Origin: Micropterix aruncella
Lineage: Eukaryota; Arthropoda; Insecta; Lepidoptera; Micropterigidae
Assembly: GCA_944548615.1 (NCBI GenBank)
Contig: OX155963.1
Coordinates: forward strand, 25,925,336-25,989,335
DNA: 64,000 bases
Reading direction: 5' to 3'
The first letter of the stretch is position 1; every line of letters begins with the position of its first letter. A model generated the notes under the pieces. That model made no database searches, was not told the DNA's origin, and saw only the letters and a list, made by a program, of their open reading frames with translations. The position numbers and the translations under genes were made by a program. Below are positions 1 through 10,299 of the stretch, in pieces.

Positions 1-125
1 TCTCCTCAAAACCGAATATATACAGACGAATGATTTGATTTGGACAAATGTCATGGAAAAAACTTGTTTGTTTTTATATGGACTGTGTATTACCTGAAAT
101 TATCGATCCAGGAGTATGAAGGAAT
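1..125. other. Unassigned AT-rich sequence
   Basis: I see no gene, repeat or RNA signal here. The minus-strand frame covering this stretch has a hydrophobic, unstructured composition typical of chance frames in AT-rich DNA. Confidence 0.5.
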
Positions 126-430
126 ATGGATTTAAGGGAGCCTGAATACACTTTGAAAGAAGCAAATAAAAGAAACGACACGATAAAACGAAAGAAATCG
201 GTTCCTCTCCCTTGTCCAACTCTTAAGCGGTAGTTAGTTTTCAGTGATTCCATCACAAAGTGAGCAAAGAACTCACAGAGAATGTACTTGCCAATAACAC
301 TCCAAAGCAAAGCACAAGCAATATAGAGCCACCGAAAAGTACACGATATTCCAAATCTGTGCTGAGTACAGATCTAATTAATAATGATGAACAGGCTTTT
401 GAAAATGTATTATCATTTGATGAATTTTAA
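126..430 (+). pseudogene. Decayed coding-like fragment, gene unknown
   Basis: Two short plus-strand frames look like protein rather than chance. The first (126-233, 36 codons) starts MDLREPEYTLKEANK, is rich in Lys and Arg, and ends at TAG. The second (248-430) is in another frame, lies between stop codons, is rich in Ser, Thr, Pro and Asn, and ends ENVLSFDEF before TAA. Between them the first frame continues as LVFSDSITK past a stop. This is what an old C-terminal exon or transposase tail would look like after a frameshift. I do not recognise the family. The opposite strand also has an open frame (74-310), but its composition is less convincing. Confidence 0.3.
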
Positions 431-849
431 TTACAAAAGTCGGCGCACCACTACAAAGCGACACTGTCAAGGCTACAAAAAGGAAGTCTCAAATGTACTG
501 CGCAATTTTAAATGTATTTATTCGTCTCTTTACATTTAATATGTATGTATCTACTCAGAAATAACAGACTACTTTGCCAACCAGAAATGTCTTCATGATT
601 TTTTGTCTTAATGATTTTATATTTTAATTAATAATTATTTATTTTTAATGATGTGTATTTCTTTAAAGTTTACAATGATGTGCTTACAGTATCTAAAAAT
701 AAATTATATTACTTTTCAATTAAATAATTTTTTAATGATAATGTACAAGGCGATGGGTGTCGTTATGTCCTCCTCAAAGAACTATTATACCGCGAATAAA
801 TAGTTCGATACACAATGTTGTTTTTTAATTCGATTCTAAATGTTTTTTC
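431..849. other. Unassigned AT-rich sequence
   Basis: No ORF, RNA or repeat pattern stands out. It is mostly A+T with short homopolymers. Confidence 0.5.
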
Positions 850-1175
850 TGCCAAAAAATACTATCAAAAACTGTCACTACAACTATCAAAAAAATACTA
901 AAGCTGTATCTCACGGAACATGAATTGCGATTTATGTCATTTAAAAGCCCTTGGAAAACTGTATCCAAAACAGTTAACGGCATTTCTCCAATTGTCATCT
1001 ACCACCATTTAAAATAATTTTAAAATGTCGAAAATTAATTAGTGACAGGTGACTCTTCTTAATACAGTTTTTCAGGGGATTTCAAATGACATATCGCAAA
1101 TGAAATTCTGTAAGATATGGCTTCTGTCAATTTTTGACAGTGATAGTTTGGTTTAACAGTTGACAGCCAAAATCT
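850..1175. repeat. Imperfect inverted-repeat element (MITE-like)
   Basis: The left arm (about 895-970) reads CTGTATCTCACGGAAC, then TTGCGATTTATGTCATTT, then GGAAAACTGTAT. The reverse complement of about 1055-1135 gives the same order with scattered differences (CATATCTTACAGAAT, TTGCGATATGTCATTT, GAAAAACTGTAT). Weaker similarity extends outward through CTGTCA-rich sequence. Arms of roughly 70-110 bp around a short centre suggest a non-autonomous DNA transposon. No clear target duplication was seen. Confidence 0.5.
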
Positions 1176-1184
1176 AATGGGCGC

Positions 1185-1400
1185 ATTCCAGGGTGATACT
1201 ATCCCTATGTTCCAAATTTCAACTCAATCGGTTCAACGGCTCGGCAGTTATCGTGAGAGATTACATACAGGCAAACAGACATACATTTCTCTGAAAATGG
1301 TCTTAATCATCTTGGTGGACCTCAAAATGGACATCTCTATCGTTATCTAAACATTTTTTTCCGCACGATCACAACACCTTCCCTACCAGTGGCAGCCGGG
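1185..1400 (+). repeat. Dispersed repeat, family R (copy 1, diverged)
   Basis: It contains the phrase CAAATTTCAACTCAATCGG, then a run naming short AC-rich blocks, and ends near ACGATCACAACACCTTCCCT. The same order occurs at 7285-7520, 29015-29440 and, reversed, at 52915-53160. It is a widespread non-coding interspersed repeat whose class I cannot fix; it resembles 3' regions of non-LTR elements. Confidence 0.45.
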
Positions 1401-2086
1401 AAAGTAATATAATGTTCAAGTTTAGATGATGATAAAGCGTAGCCTTCTTCACCAGCGTAGGTACATGACACTTGCATAATCCCAAAATATAAATCCCATT
1501 GCAATAGTGTATACCTAGTGTGTTTAGTCCAGACATCGATAGCGAGTGAATATCGCTGCGAGATGAGTCAACATAATAAACACCTGCCCCGTCGCGAGGG
1601 GAGGGGGTAAGTAGGCGGGGCTTAAAAACTCAGATACGGTTTATTTTTTAAGTAGTACGTCGCCTTAAATGCTTCTCTCGCTCCCTAACCAGGTATGTCT
1701 TTGCCTAGAATATACCGTTTTTATAATCGTACCCCTACTCCGTATGCCAGTAGTTTGTTAACAAAACAATGATTCGATTTCAAATTAATAATCCGTAATT
1801 TAATAATCTTCCTACTAATTGGAAGCGCGTCACGCCTTCAACATGTCGCCATGTATGATATAATGTAACTTGGAAATGTTCTCAATATTAATTTTTCCTT
1901 TCCACAGAATTAATTTATCGACAAAACTATTCATTCATCATATGACCTCAGCATAATCTCATTTGCATTCCCGTATACTTGTAAATGATTTATTAAGATG
2001 TTTATTCAAATCCGTGCACAAACAAACCGCCAACTATGTGCACTAAGTTTCATTGCACAGAAAATAGGGGTCAATATTTCGATTAA
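1401..2086. other. Unassigned; short GC-rich patch
   Basis: A GC-rich patch near 1585-1625 (cccgtcgcgaggggaggggg) stands out, but no gene is attached. Bases 2062-2086 are the left flank of the Helitron and match 41173-41195. Confidence 0.4.
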
Positions 2087-2661
2087 TCTATATATATAAA
2101 ACAAAGTCGGGTTTGTTCGAACACTTATAACTCGAGAACGGCTGGACCGATTTTCATGGTTTTTTATTTGGAGTATTTGTTTCCGTCCCGAATAGCAGAA
2201 TAACTATTAAAAACGAAAATTGGAAAATTGACAAAAAAATAAAATAAAAGAAAAAACATTTTCCCATACAAAATGTGAATCAGAGTTTTTCTCATGGTCA
2301 TTTGTACGTGGCATGTTCACGTGTCGGAAAATCATCCGCTTTATTTGTTCTTGCGCCTGATTAAAAAAAAAATGTCGTATATCACAAGGTGCTTCAATGA
2401 AGAGAATTAAACCGAGTGCATCCCATGCTGCACAATATGTAAATAGTTTAATTCGATCATGTCTTGCTGACACGCGATTGATATACTTAATTTTTGTACT
2501 TTTATATTTCTTTTTATGTTATTATCATAATAAAGTAGTAAACTTAATATTTATTTTGTATTCATTGTATTACTTTCATAAAATCATAAATTAAGTTCAG
2601 CTAATCTGTAACACGACATTCATTGACTGTTAGGCGGTATGAAGTTCGCCGGGTCAGCTAG
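2087..2661 (+). mobile_element. Non-autonomous Helitron, 575 bp
   Basis: The element begins TCTATATATATAAAAC just after an A and ends GGGTCAGCTAG just before a T, as Helitrons do. A short hairpin (GGCG...CGCC) lies about 10 nt before the CTAG end. A second copy with the same two ends is at 47759-48206, and part of the body recurs reversed at 23878-24110. The flanks (GGGGTCAAYATTTC before, TTAAATATATATTTTTCAT after) occur joined and unoccupied at 41173-41215, which supports these exact ends. The frame on the opposite strand contains ADDFPTREHA, like part of a Helitron helicase. No complete Rep/helicase gene is present, so it would need enzymes in trans. Confidence 0.88.
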
Positions 2662-2716
2662 TTAAATATATATTTTTCATGCCAAATTTTCAGCCCAGGA
2701 AGATGGGAAAATAGCG

Positions 2717-3818
2717 AACAATAACGACCCGGCACGGTGGAAAGCTCTTTTTATGGCCGTCATTTGTTACTATGGCAGTCAGTCTCAAATCATCGAGGTA
2801 AGAAGGTTACAGATAAAATACAAAACTTATCATTGTATGAAAAATCGTCGGTTGTTACCGGCCGGTATGCGGAGCCACGCCGCCATGTTTTACGTCGCTA
2901 TCAATTTTTTTTTTGTTGAAAGGAACCGCCAAAGTAACAGTTGTGATGCATTATGGGTGGGGGTTAATGGGCCCTTGCTGAGTTGGCCACGAAGATCCAT
3001 TCTGTTCAGGGTTGGTCATACTCACGGGTCAACAGCTATCCGACGGCCTCCACGCATGAAGTGCGAGCCTGGGTAGGACTCTGGCCTTATGGTTAGTTTC
3101 CCCTAGGAATCAATCTTCTGGCGCTCCTGAACGGCCTGCGCTCCGTGCGGCATAAGCCAATCGATGGCACACTCTAACAGTCGGGGGAGTCTGGAAACAG
3201 TACTGTTTCCTATAGAGCGGGGGTGGTTGCGGACCTTACGGCGACTACTCTTGAAACGACCATCGGCTACCCGATCCTGGGTGAACAGCCGGGCAAACGA
3301 TGCCGTGGTCCGCGATAGATTCGGTGTACACCGCTTCGTAAGGGAGAGAGCCGCGCAAGAGACCTCGAACTCGTAACCAATCGACAGACTGGAGTAATCT
3401 GGTCGCAATTGGAAGTAAGCGCGTGAGTGTGAGCCCGCTGGGTAGCACTCCTGGCTATCTCGCGGTTAAGGTGGACTGTTTTTGTCCTAAGTCTTCTGCG
3501 CTCACTCCAGGGAGATAGTACGACTAATCGTTAAAACTTCCTGAGGTGACGGGCTCGCCCGCTGTAGTCGACAACTCTAGTTCATGCATTATGGGTTTCA
3601 TTATCAGTTTTAAAATATATAGATAAGTTATAGTTTTATTATATGTTATTCTGACACTAATATGTAATAACGATGGTTTACTGCAATAAACTGAACTGTA
3701 AGAGGGTTCAGTTTTAACGGTAACTTTTTTCCCACAATGATTTGAGACCTACCGTCATAGTAACAAATGACAGTCACGAAAAGAGTTTTTAAGGTTATAC
3801 GTCCGGTCCTTATTGGTC
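2717..3818. mobile_element. TIR DNA element interrupted by family X
   Basis: The sequence CTCTTTTTATGGCCGTC, then ATTTGTTACTATGGCAGTC, then TCTCAAATCAT near 2750-2800 is matched by the reverse complement of 3735-3795 (CTCTTTTCGTGACTGTC, ATTTGTTACTATGACGGT, TCTCAAATCAT). Weaker similarity reaches outward to CAATAACGACCCGG and CCAATAAGGACCGG. The arms are therefore about 80 bp and imperfect. Most of the inside is a later retroposon (2959-3583). The transposon class is unknown. Confidence 0.6.
2959..3583 (+). mobile_element. GC-rich retroposon, family X copy 1
   Basis: The 13-bp sequence ATGCATTATGGGT occurs at 2946-2958 and again at 3584-3596, so the 625 bp between is a discrete insertion with a target duplication typical of target-primed retroposition. 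It is much richer in G+C than its surroundings. Homologous copies lie at 63165-63850, 60515-61475, 48460-49140 and, reversed, 43190-43875. It has no poly(A) tail and ends in CAACTCTAGTTC. Overlapping open frames on both strands are probably a by-product of its GC content. Near its 3' part it has TGGCTATCTCGCGGTTAAGG, which resembles a tRNA A-box region. Confidence 0.7.
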
Positions 3819-4345
3819 TGTGGGGAGGAGGACAATTTGTCGCATCCTCTTTTCATTTACTTGCTTTCTGTTTATGCCTACTCTATGATTCCATCCCGTG
3901 AAACTGCGTGTGTGTATGTAGGAACCCATGGAATGGTAAATGCGTGATTGTATTTGACGGCAGCGTCTGTAAACCTCATTGGGACGACGCTGACGTTGGG
4001 GCGTATGAAGCCCGGGGCGTCTGTATAGTCGGCGTCGCTCGCGGGTCGCCGGCGCCGGCCCTCCCGACGATTCAAAATAATTGCAATCACGGCTGCCTGA
4101 CTCCATCCTATTCGTCCGTGCGTTGCATCGCAAGTGCTCCACCAATCGCGTTTGCTTAGCCTAATAAAACGAAGCCTGCAGGCGCGACCCCATCGGGGGC
4201 TATTGAGTAGACACGTCGCGCTACCGGTGTATTGCCAATTGATTCAGAATTCCAACGCACAACGGTATATACACAGTGAGTTTTTTTAACACGCTTTTAT
4301 TAGGTCGACCTGTATGTAACTATGTAATGGAATCTAAGGTAACTA
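3819..4345. other. Unassigned; GC-rich block
   Basis: Bases 3960-4075 are CpG-rich (for example gcgtcgctcgcgggtcgccg) within AT-rich surroundings. Overlapping frames occur on both strands, but none resembles a known protein. It could be an exon, promoter or repeat; I cannot tell. Confidence 0.3.
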
Positions 4346-4347
4346 AT

Positions 4348-4767
4348 TTAACCATCTTCCAAGGATCGTAGCGTCATGAAAATTGGCAGCTGTATGTAGT
4401 TCTGATGACAATACAATAATATGGTACTGCTGAACTGATCTGATGATCGGGGTCGGAAGATATGAACTGGAACTTCATGATGGAACATCGTATCATAGCT
4501 GTGTTTGTACTTGTTAGAAAAGTCTCGGAATGAACTTTGACCACGATTAGGTTTCAAGGTCTGATGATGAAGCCGGAAGATAGGCATTCCTTGGTGGAAT
4601 ATCGTATCATAGCCATGTTTGAACTTGTTAGAAAGGTCTTGTAATGAACTTTGACCACGATTAAGTGTCAAGGTTTGATGATGAAGCCGGATTTTTTGGT
4701 TTTTACGTGCATTTATAAAAGCGGTGTCCTCAAAGTGGCAACTTGTAAAACCATTTTTTAAAAACAA
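4348..4767 (-). CDS. Hypothetical ORF made of 38-residue tandem repeats
   Basis: A 139-codon minus-strand frame has an internal repeat with a period of exactly 114 bp: units start at 4481 and 4595, with a partial unit at about 4440. Each unit reads RLHHQTL..NRGQSS, then SNK.KH.YDT.FH. In the two full units most of the roughly ten base differences change the amino acid (for example Leu/Phe, Gln/Arg, Gly/Ser, Ile/Met), so there is no sign of protein-level constraint. A 114-bp period keeps any frame open, so the ORF may simply follow from a tandem duplication. I recognise no family. Confidence 0.25.
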   Translation of the reverse strand: MFLKNGFTSCHFEDTAFINARKNQKIRLHHQTLTLNRGQSSLQDLSNKFKHGYDTIFHQGMPIFRLHHQTLKPNRGQSSFRDFSNKYKHSYDTMFHHEVPVHIFRPRSSDQFSSTILLYCHQNYIQLPIFMTLRSLEDG

Positions 4768-4943
4768 TTTTTTGTTTTTTTGTTGATACTATGTACGATT
4801 GATTACTAGAATGCCCGATAAAGACGTTTTGACTCCTCGTGCATCTTCGTGTTCACTTAATTTTCAAACTGTTTGTATTGAATTTATCGTAACTTTAATC
4901 ATTTTCATACATAGAAGATGACAGTAATAGCAAAAAGCTAAAA

Positions 4944-5198
4944 ATGTATTCATCTAATGAGTTGTTTCTCGAGGCGAAAATACTTGATATTAGGCAAATG
5001 TATTCTTTAAAAACTGCTTTAAATTTCAATGGCGCGAAATCAGAGTCATTGTTCCCTGCTAAGAACACACGATCGGCGCAGATGCCACATGATATTATAG
5101 TGCCCAGGAGATTTACGTCGTTTGGACAACACCATTACCTTGTTCCGAGATTATTGATTGTTTTAGGAAAATATTTCGATACTTCAGGATTGACATAG
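4944..5198 (+). pseudogene. LINE ORF2 C-terminal fragment (Jockey-like)
   Basis: The frame contains NELFLEAKILDIRQ, NTRSAQ and VPRRFTSFGQHHYLVPRL. The order NTR, then TSFGQ-H-Y, then PR is the C-terminal region of many insect Jockey-type LINE polyproteins, after the reverse transcriptase. The same signature (TSFGQRHYSFIAPRFYN) recurs in the LINE at 53371. The reverse transcriptase and endonuclease are missing, so this is a 5'-truncated dead copy. The family assignment is from recognition only. Confidence 0.65.
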
Positions 5199-5585
5199 GT
5201 GGTTCTTAAAAAAGTCTCATTCAGTGGTGAATTAGTATAGAATGAACGGAAACTGAATGTATCCTCATGACATTTCATAAATAGCAACACATTTAGACAC
5301 ACACACACTTTACACACCCCACATCTCTAACAATATAATTATTTACATTTACACAAGAGTGAAATCAGCTTTTTATTATTATAAAATAATATTTTGTATT
5401 TGGATTCATTTTATAATTATTTTTCACTACTTTGATTATTTAATGATTATTTTTAATTTTGAATGATTATTTTGTGAACGAAAATACTATAACAATTTCT
5501 AACATCTTTTTTATAAAACTAGTTTTTTAAATTAAAAATAATATCCTATAAAATTGGCGTTTTCCTTGGAACAGTCACTGCCTAA
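5199..5585. other. AT-rich stretch, perhaps 3' UTR of the preceding LINE
   Basis: The sequence is mostly A+T with repeated GATTATTTT blocks near 5420-5475. No gene is seen. It could be the trailing non-coding part of the LINE fragment, but I cannot find its end. Confidence 0.35.
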
Positions 5586-6259
5586 AGTACGGGCCAAAGG
5601 AACGTTCTGATGGGGTAAAAACCGAGCTGTCAACAAGGATGCGGCTAACGTCGATATTGCTTATCGATGAATTACGCTTGCTCGATGACAGTATTATACA
5701 TCTGCATTTATTATAGTACCGATTGCTATATTTATTAATATTTGCGGTTTAAGTATTATTTTAGAATTCGAGTAATTAAATAATGACCTAATTATGTTAC
5801 GTGAGTTATTAAATGAGTACTTAATAGACAACTGATTATCATAGCATAGCATATCATAGGTCATTTTTAATTTCTAAACAGTCATTAGTAAAATGTTATC
5901 GTGGCATTTTGTACCTAATAATGAGTCCCACAGATGTATATTATAAAATGCTGCGCGGATAAAACATCATTACTTGCCTATCAGTTGAGCAATGCAGGCA
6001 ATATTTTCTAACCTGGAGCTGTTGAAGTTGAAGGGTGATATTAACATGCAGACTCGGTGCTTTATACATAACATTTTGTCATTTTTTGATGAACTGAAAA
6101 GTGACCCGACAAAAGTTTCGCTGCTCAATCTCAATAATATAATAATCTGATAGATAATATGCGAAGGTTACGACACGCATCCCTACAAACAGGTAGTAAA
6201 AGGGGCGGGGCCGGCCTAATGATTTATTGCCTCACCGGAACTTTCCTTTGGCCCGTACT
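5586..6259. mobile_element. TIR DNA transposon (MITE), 674 bp
   Basis: AGTACGGGCCAAAGGAA at the left end is matched exactly by TTCCTTTGGCCCGTACT at the right end. The flanks are TAA and ATAG, consistent with a TA-type target. The inside has no transposase frame, so this is non-autonomous. The short perfect TIRs and TA flanks fit the mariner/Tc group, but that is a guess. Confidence 0.75.
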
Positions 6260-7284
6260 ATAGTAAAGAGTGGCGCAAATTCATTTGCTATATATTTTTT
6301 TCAACAAATAATAAAATTCTTCGACTTCTTGAGTATGAGATTAAAAGAGTTACGTTTGGCGACCTATTTATTGAACTTTTTATTGACTTTCACCACGTAA
6401 TTCTCATATTATTTGGGAGTTTCAAAAATAAGACTAATCAAAATGAATTTTAGACCATGACCTAAAAATGTATAATTTAAAGTCACATTTTTTTTTAATT
6501 TATTTATTTATTGTAGTAATGCAAATATGTTATGTGAGTTAATATAATAATGAAATATAATATGGAATGATGTTTATCGGGTTTGCACGGTGCCGGCCCT
6601 TAAACACAGCGGTTTCGAATCGGTTGAAAACAATCTACTTTGAAACAATTACCCCGTTATAATTACAAGTTGTCGATTAATCTGGAGAAGCGGGTGCGCC
6701 AAATTAAACACAAAATTAATTTTCCGAGACGCTGGCCAGCGCATCCCCGGCGGCGCTTTGGCCCACCCCATAGTTAGAGCGAGGCTCGGAATCACTCCTC
6801 GAGACACTCGAGCTCGTACAGCCCGATTATTATACCTTGGGCCGATTGAATGTATTCGTTGTAACAAAAATCCCTGTTTCTGGATTTGGCACGATATTTG
6901 TAAGGTTTGTCTAATTATTCCTTTGGTTATTTGTGTCCAAAGAGTGACGTTTTCTTCATAGCAACATTTCTAATTTAGAATAACATTTGATAGTCCGTAG
7001 TTGACATATTTGATGTCAGGATTGCAACGTTAAAATATAAAAATAAAGGTTGTATCGCCCCAAGACTTTCCAGGCAAGTACACGAGGACTGATTTAATCT
7101 GAATATTAATTTCATAAATAAATCCGATGAGCGTTATCTCTCGGCCGGCGGAAAAACCCGGTTGGGTTCCGTAGCAATTGCTTCGAGCGGCGCGGTTCTT
7201 TTCTCGGCTAAGCGCCAACAGATGGCGTTAATAATTTATTAAAATGTATGGTGTAATTTACATACTATTAGTGTAGCTTGCATA
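6260..7284. other. Unassigned intergenic sequence
   Basis: GC-richer patches (6720-6850 and 7130-7215) alternate with A+T. Short frames on both strands look like chance. No RNA gene or repeat was recognised. Confidence 0.4.
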
Positions 7285-7520
7285 CGAGATATTTCAACAA
7301 AAAAATCACAACGTGATTTCGGCCCAACAAGGCATCTGTGTACCAAATTTCAAGTCCGGTCCAATATTTCGAGATTGAAACATTACTAGTGCGCCTCCTG
7401 GCGGGCCGATTTCAACCAGAACCTTTAACTCTTGCCATAACCAAATTATGCATGCATGCCAAATTTCAGCTCAATCGGATATGATGCTGTCGCCATCTTG
7501 GCCGCCATATTGAAATATCG
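7285..7520 (+). repeat. Dispersed repeat, family R (copy 2)
   Basis: It contains GGCATCTGTGTACCAAATTT and GCCAAATTTCAGCTCAATCG, both shared with 29020-29240 and, reversed, with 52990-53150. It is non-coding. Confidence 0.6.
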
Positions 7521-7730
7521 GACCAACGTTTTTTAAAACTATTGAAATATTCAATATCCAATTACCTGGAATATCCAACATTGTATTTTTAAATTCCTTA
7601 TGCTCAAAAATATACATCTAGACATTTTGGACACGTTCCTATGTCAAATGTGGGCTTTACAGCGCCGATTTTGGGTTTCGACGTCATATTGACCGCCATC
7701 TTGAATATCTAACTTCCGGTCAGGATTTCA

Positions 7731-7798
7731 CTTTCGCAACCGGCATTTTCGGATTCAGCATGGTTAAAATAGGAAGAAAATACCGGTTGCGCAAAAGT
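7731..7798. repeat. Hairpin with CGCAACCGG arms
   Basis: TTTCGCAACCGGCATTTTC is followed after about 25 nt by GAAAATACCGGTTGCGCAAA, giving an imperfect stem of about 19 bp. It lies just 3' of a repeat containing CCGCCATCTTGAATATCTAA and may be part of the same interspersed element. Confidence 0.5.
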
Positions 7799-9177
7799 TA
7801 CATGATTTGCTTCTAAAAGTTTGTTTTTCAGAAAAATTGACTAGACTATTATAAGATTACGCTACGTGATCTTTCTTCTTTTCAACAATTGAATCGACTA
7901 CGTATATAACTAATTTATATATTTTTTTAGTAGTGGTTAATCTTTAATCATTCGTATTCCTAAGGTATCGAAATTCGATCACCATGCCATTTAATCCAAC
8001 TTTTAACGCATCTTCGAATGGTTAGTATAGATTTGAAGAATGAAGTTCCCGCTAAGCAAATAGAGCATAATGAGCGGGAGCTATCGGCGAATAATCAGTT
8101 TGAACGCGGCGAATTGGATCTGTGAGCCGTCATGAGCCTTGAGCCGTGAGCCGCGATTATTCGCTCATCTCTCGATGCTTTCGCTCTCTTCGCCTAATTT
8201 CCACAATGGCTCTATTAGGCGCTTCAACAAATCCGGCGGGCAAACAAGAGGGGGCTTTCTGGCCCCGGGCGCACGGTCGACTCTCGCCTGATGCCACGAC
8301 GGTCATATCGCGTCTCATGACGCGGACACACTGGGCGAAGTCGCACGCGCGCGCGTGACGTGGCGTTTAGTATGTGCAGATCTTAATTCCTAGTGACAAG
8401 CAAAAGTCGTTCCCGCGAGGACGATAATAGCAGTCACATTATAAATGATTCAGTTATAAATATATATGAACTACGATACGATAAAAACAAACAATTAAAC
8501 CGCATTTTTTTCTATGAAGCGAAACATCCATCGACGAAAGATTCTCAAAAATGATTTCCTTGTGAAGATCATTATAATCGCTAAATAAAATGAAACATTT
8601 TTCGGTAATCTCAGAGTCAAAGAGTTAAAGAACACTCTTGCTTGCTTGCTAGTTTGCTAAACTATACAGAAATAAATGTTGAAAACTTTCCAACCCTTTT
8701 ACAGGATTTATCAACTTATTGTCGTATAAATTGACACTGGGATATGTTATGATAAAAATCTGAACCTGAAAATGATTATAGTAATTTTGGTTCTTTTTTT
8801 CGATATGTTTTGCCATGTTTAAACTCATTTTACTTGTTCTCATCCCCTTATATGTGTGTTTCTTTGTTTTTCAATTTGTTTTTGGATAACATTATGTTTA
8901 TTTCGTTTCTTACTTTGCACTAAACGATATTTGTATATGTTAGAAAAATCATTGACTATAATCTTAGCATTTATAAAATTATAGAGTAACCAAAAATATA
9001 CCTAATAATGCTGTATTCATAAAAAACGAATAAGTTGTATTTATATGCTAGCTACTATAATTTAGAAACATATCGTTGTATTTCTTTGTTAAAAGGTAGG
9101 TATAAAATATTTTCATAATTTAATCATGACACAATTAATGCGTATAAAATTAATTTTAGTTATACTTTAATGTTTTT
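7799..9177. other. Unassigned; one CpG-rich patch
   Basis: Bases 8220-8365 are CpG-rich (for example gtcgcacgcgcgcgcgtgac). The rest is AT-rich with no credible frame. No repeat partner was found in this window. Confidence 0.4.
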
Positions 9178-9325
9178 CCTGTCCACCCTAGAACGGGCTA
9201 GTCCCAGTTGGGTGACAGAAACAAATAAGCAAAAGGTTAAGGTTTTGCCATACGGTTTCTGTTATTTTTGTAAGCTAATCAACGTTTTATAGTAATTAAT
9301 TCTTAAATAAATAAATAAATAATAA
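9178..9325 (+). mobile_element. LINE-tail unit A (copy 1), hairpin plus AATA tail
   Basis: The unit starts CCTGTCCACCC and carries the hairpin at 9179-9218. In that hairpin CTGTC(C)ACCC pairs with GGGTGACAG around an inner GGG/CCC stem. About 90 nt later it ends in AATAAATAAATAAAT. Near-identical units are at 45794-45945 and 54138-54290. The copy at 45.79 kb is a clean insertion, so this is either a short SINE-like retroposon or the conserved 3' end of a LINE. Confidence 0.75.
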
Positions 9326-10299
9326 ATATATTGTAATTACTATTGATTAAATTGAATAAATAAATTATATTACATTTTAGGTAAAATTAATTTGATACGA
9401 ATTAATTATGTTACGATTAAACTAATCCAAAGCATTTTGGAAATACTATGGGCACAAAGTATTATTATTCTAATTATATTGAGGAATTTAGTGCTTATCG
9501 TCTACCAAAAACAGGAATTGAAAATAGAGATACTAAATTTAATGTCACCGATTTCACAGGGCAAAAATTAAAAAAAATATATCATCACACATTTTCAGCG
9601 ACGAAAATATATATCTTTTTCAATGCAACAAATGAATAATCTGTAGTCTAAAGTTATTCATATAATATCTGCTGAAATATTTATGGAGAAAAGAGAACTT
9701 AAAATTTAAAAAAGAACACGAGGGATTTAAAAAAACAAAATAATACCTTTTTTAGCGACAGTTGCCGGCGAATGCGTAACAAGTCGGCCGAAAAAATCTT
9801 TTGTTGCCTGTAAACAAAGAAATAATCGTTTTTAATCATTCAAGAAGCGATATTGTGCCATTTTTGTCGCGCGTGCTTTGTGAAAGATGATTGAAGGGAC
9901 CAAAAAACGGAATATAGCAGCATTTCAAAGATTTGACATTTGGCGATGAAGCCCCATCTCGTAGCTCTGTGGGCCGGGAAGGGAAAAACTAATAAGAATC
10001 TAAGGAGTCTAGAGATAACTCTTTTGAACCATACAAAAATAGATACTAGCAGGCACAAATAATACATCTTCCTCTTCTTCTCCAAGTGCCTCTCCATTAC
10101 TGGAGGTTGGCTATTAACTCTGAATACTTTTGTCGGTCTTGCGCCATCCGGAAAAGCTGTTCCATACTGGTGATCTGTAATACATGTTATGTTATAAAAA
10201 CAAAAACTGATTTTCTTTTGTTTTTTAATTGTTTTAATAAGTCATTTGTTTGCATCTTGTCGAAGCGTGTTCGCGAAAACGCAATAAAGAGAATTTTGC
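9326..10299. other. Unassigned AT-rich sequence
   Basis: Frames at 9448-9639 and 9840-10097 have compositions expected by chance. I see no recognisable gene or repeat. Confidence 0.4.
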
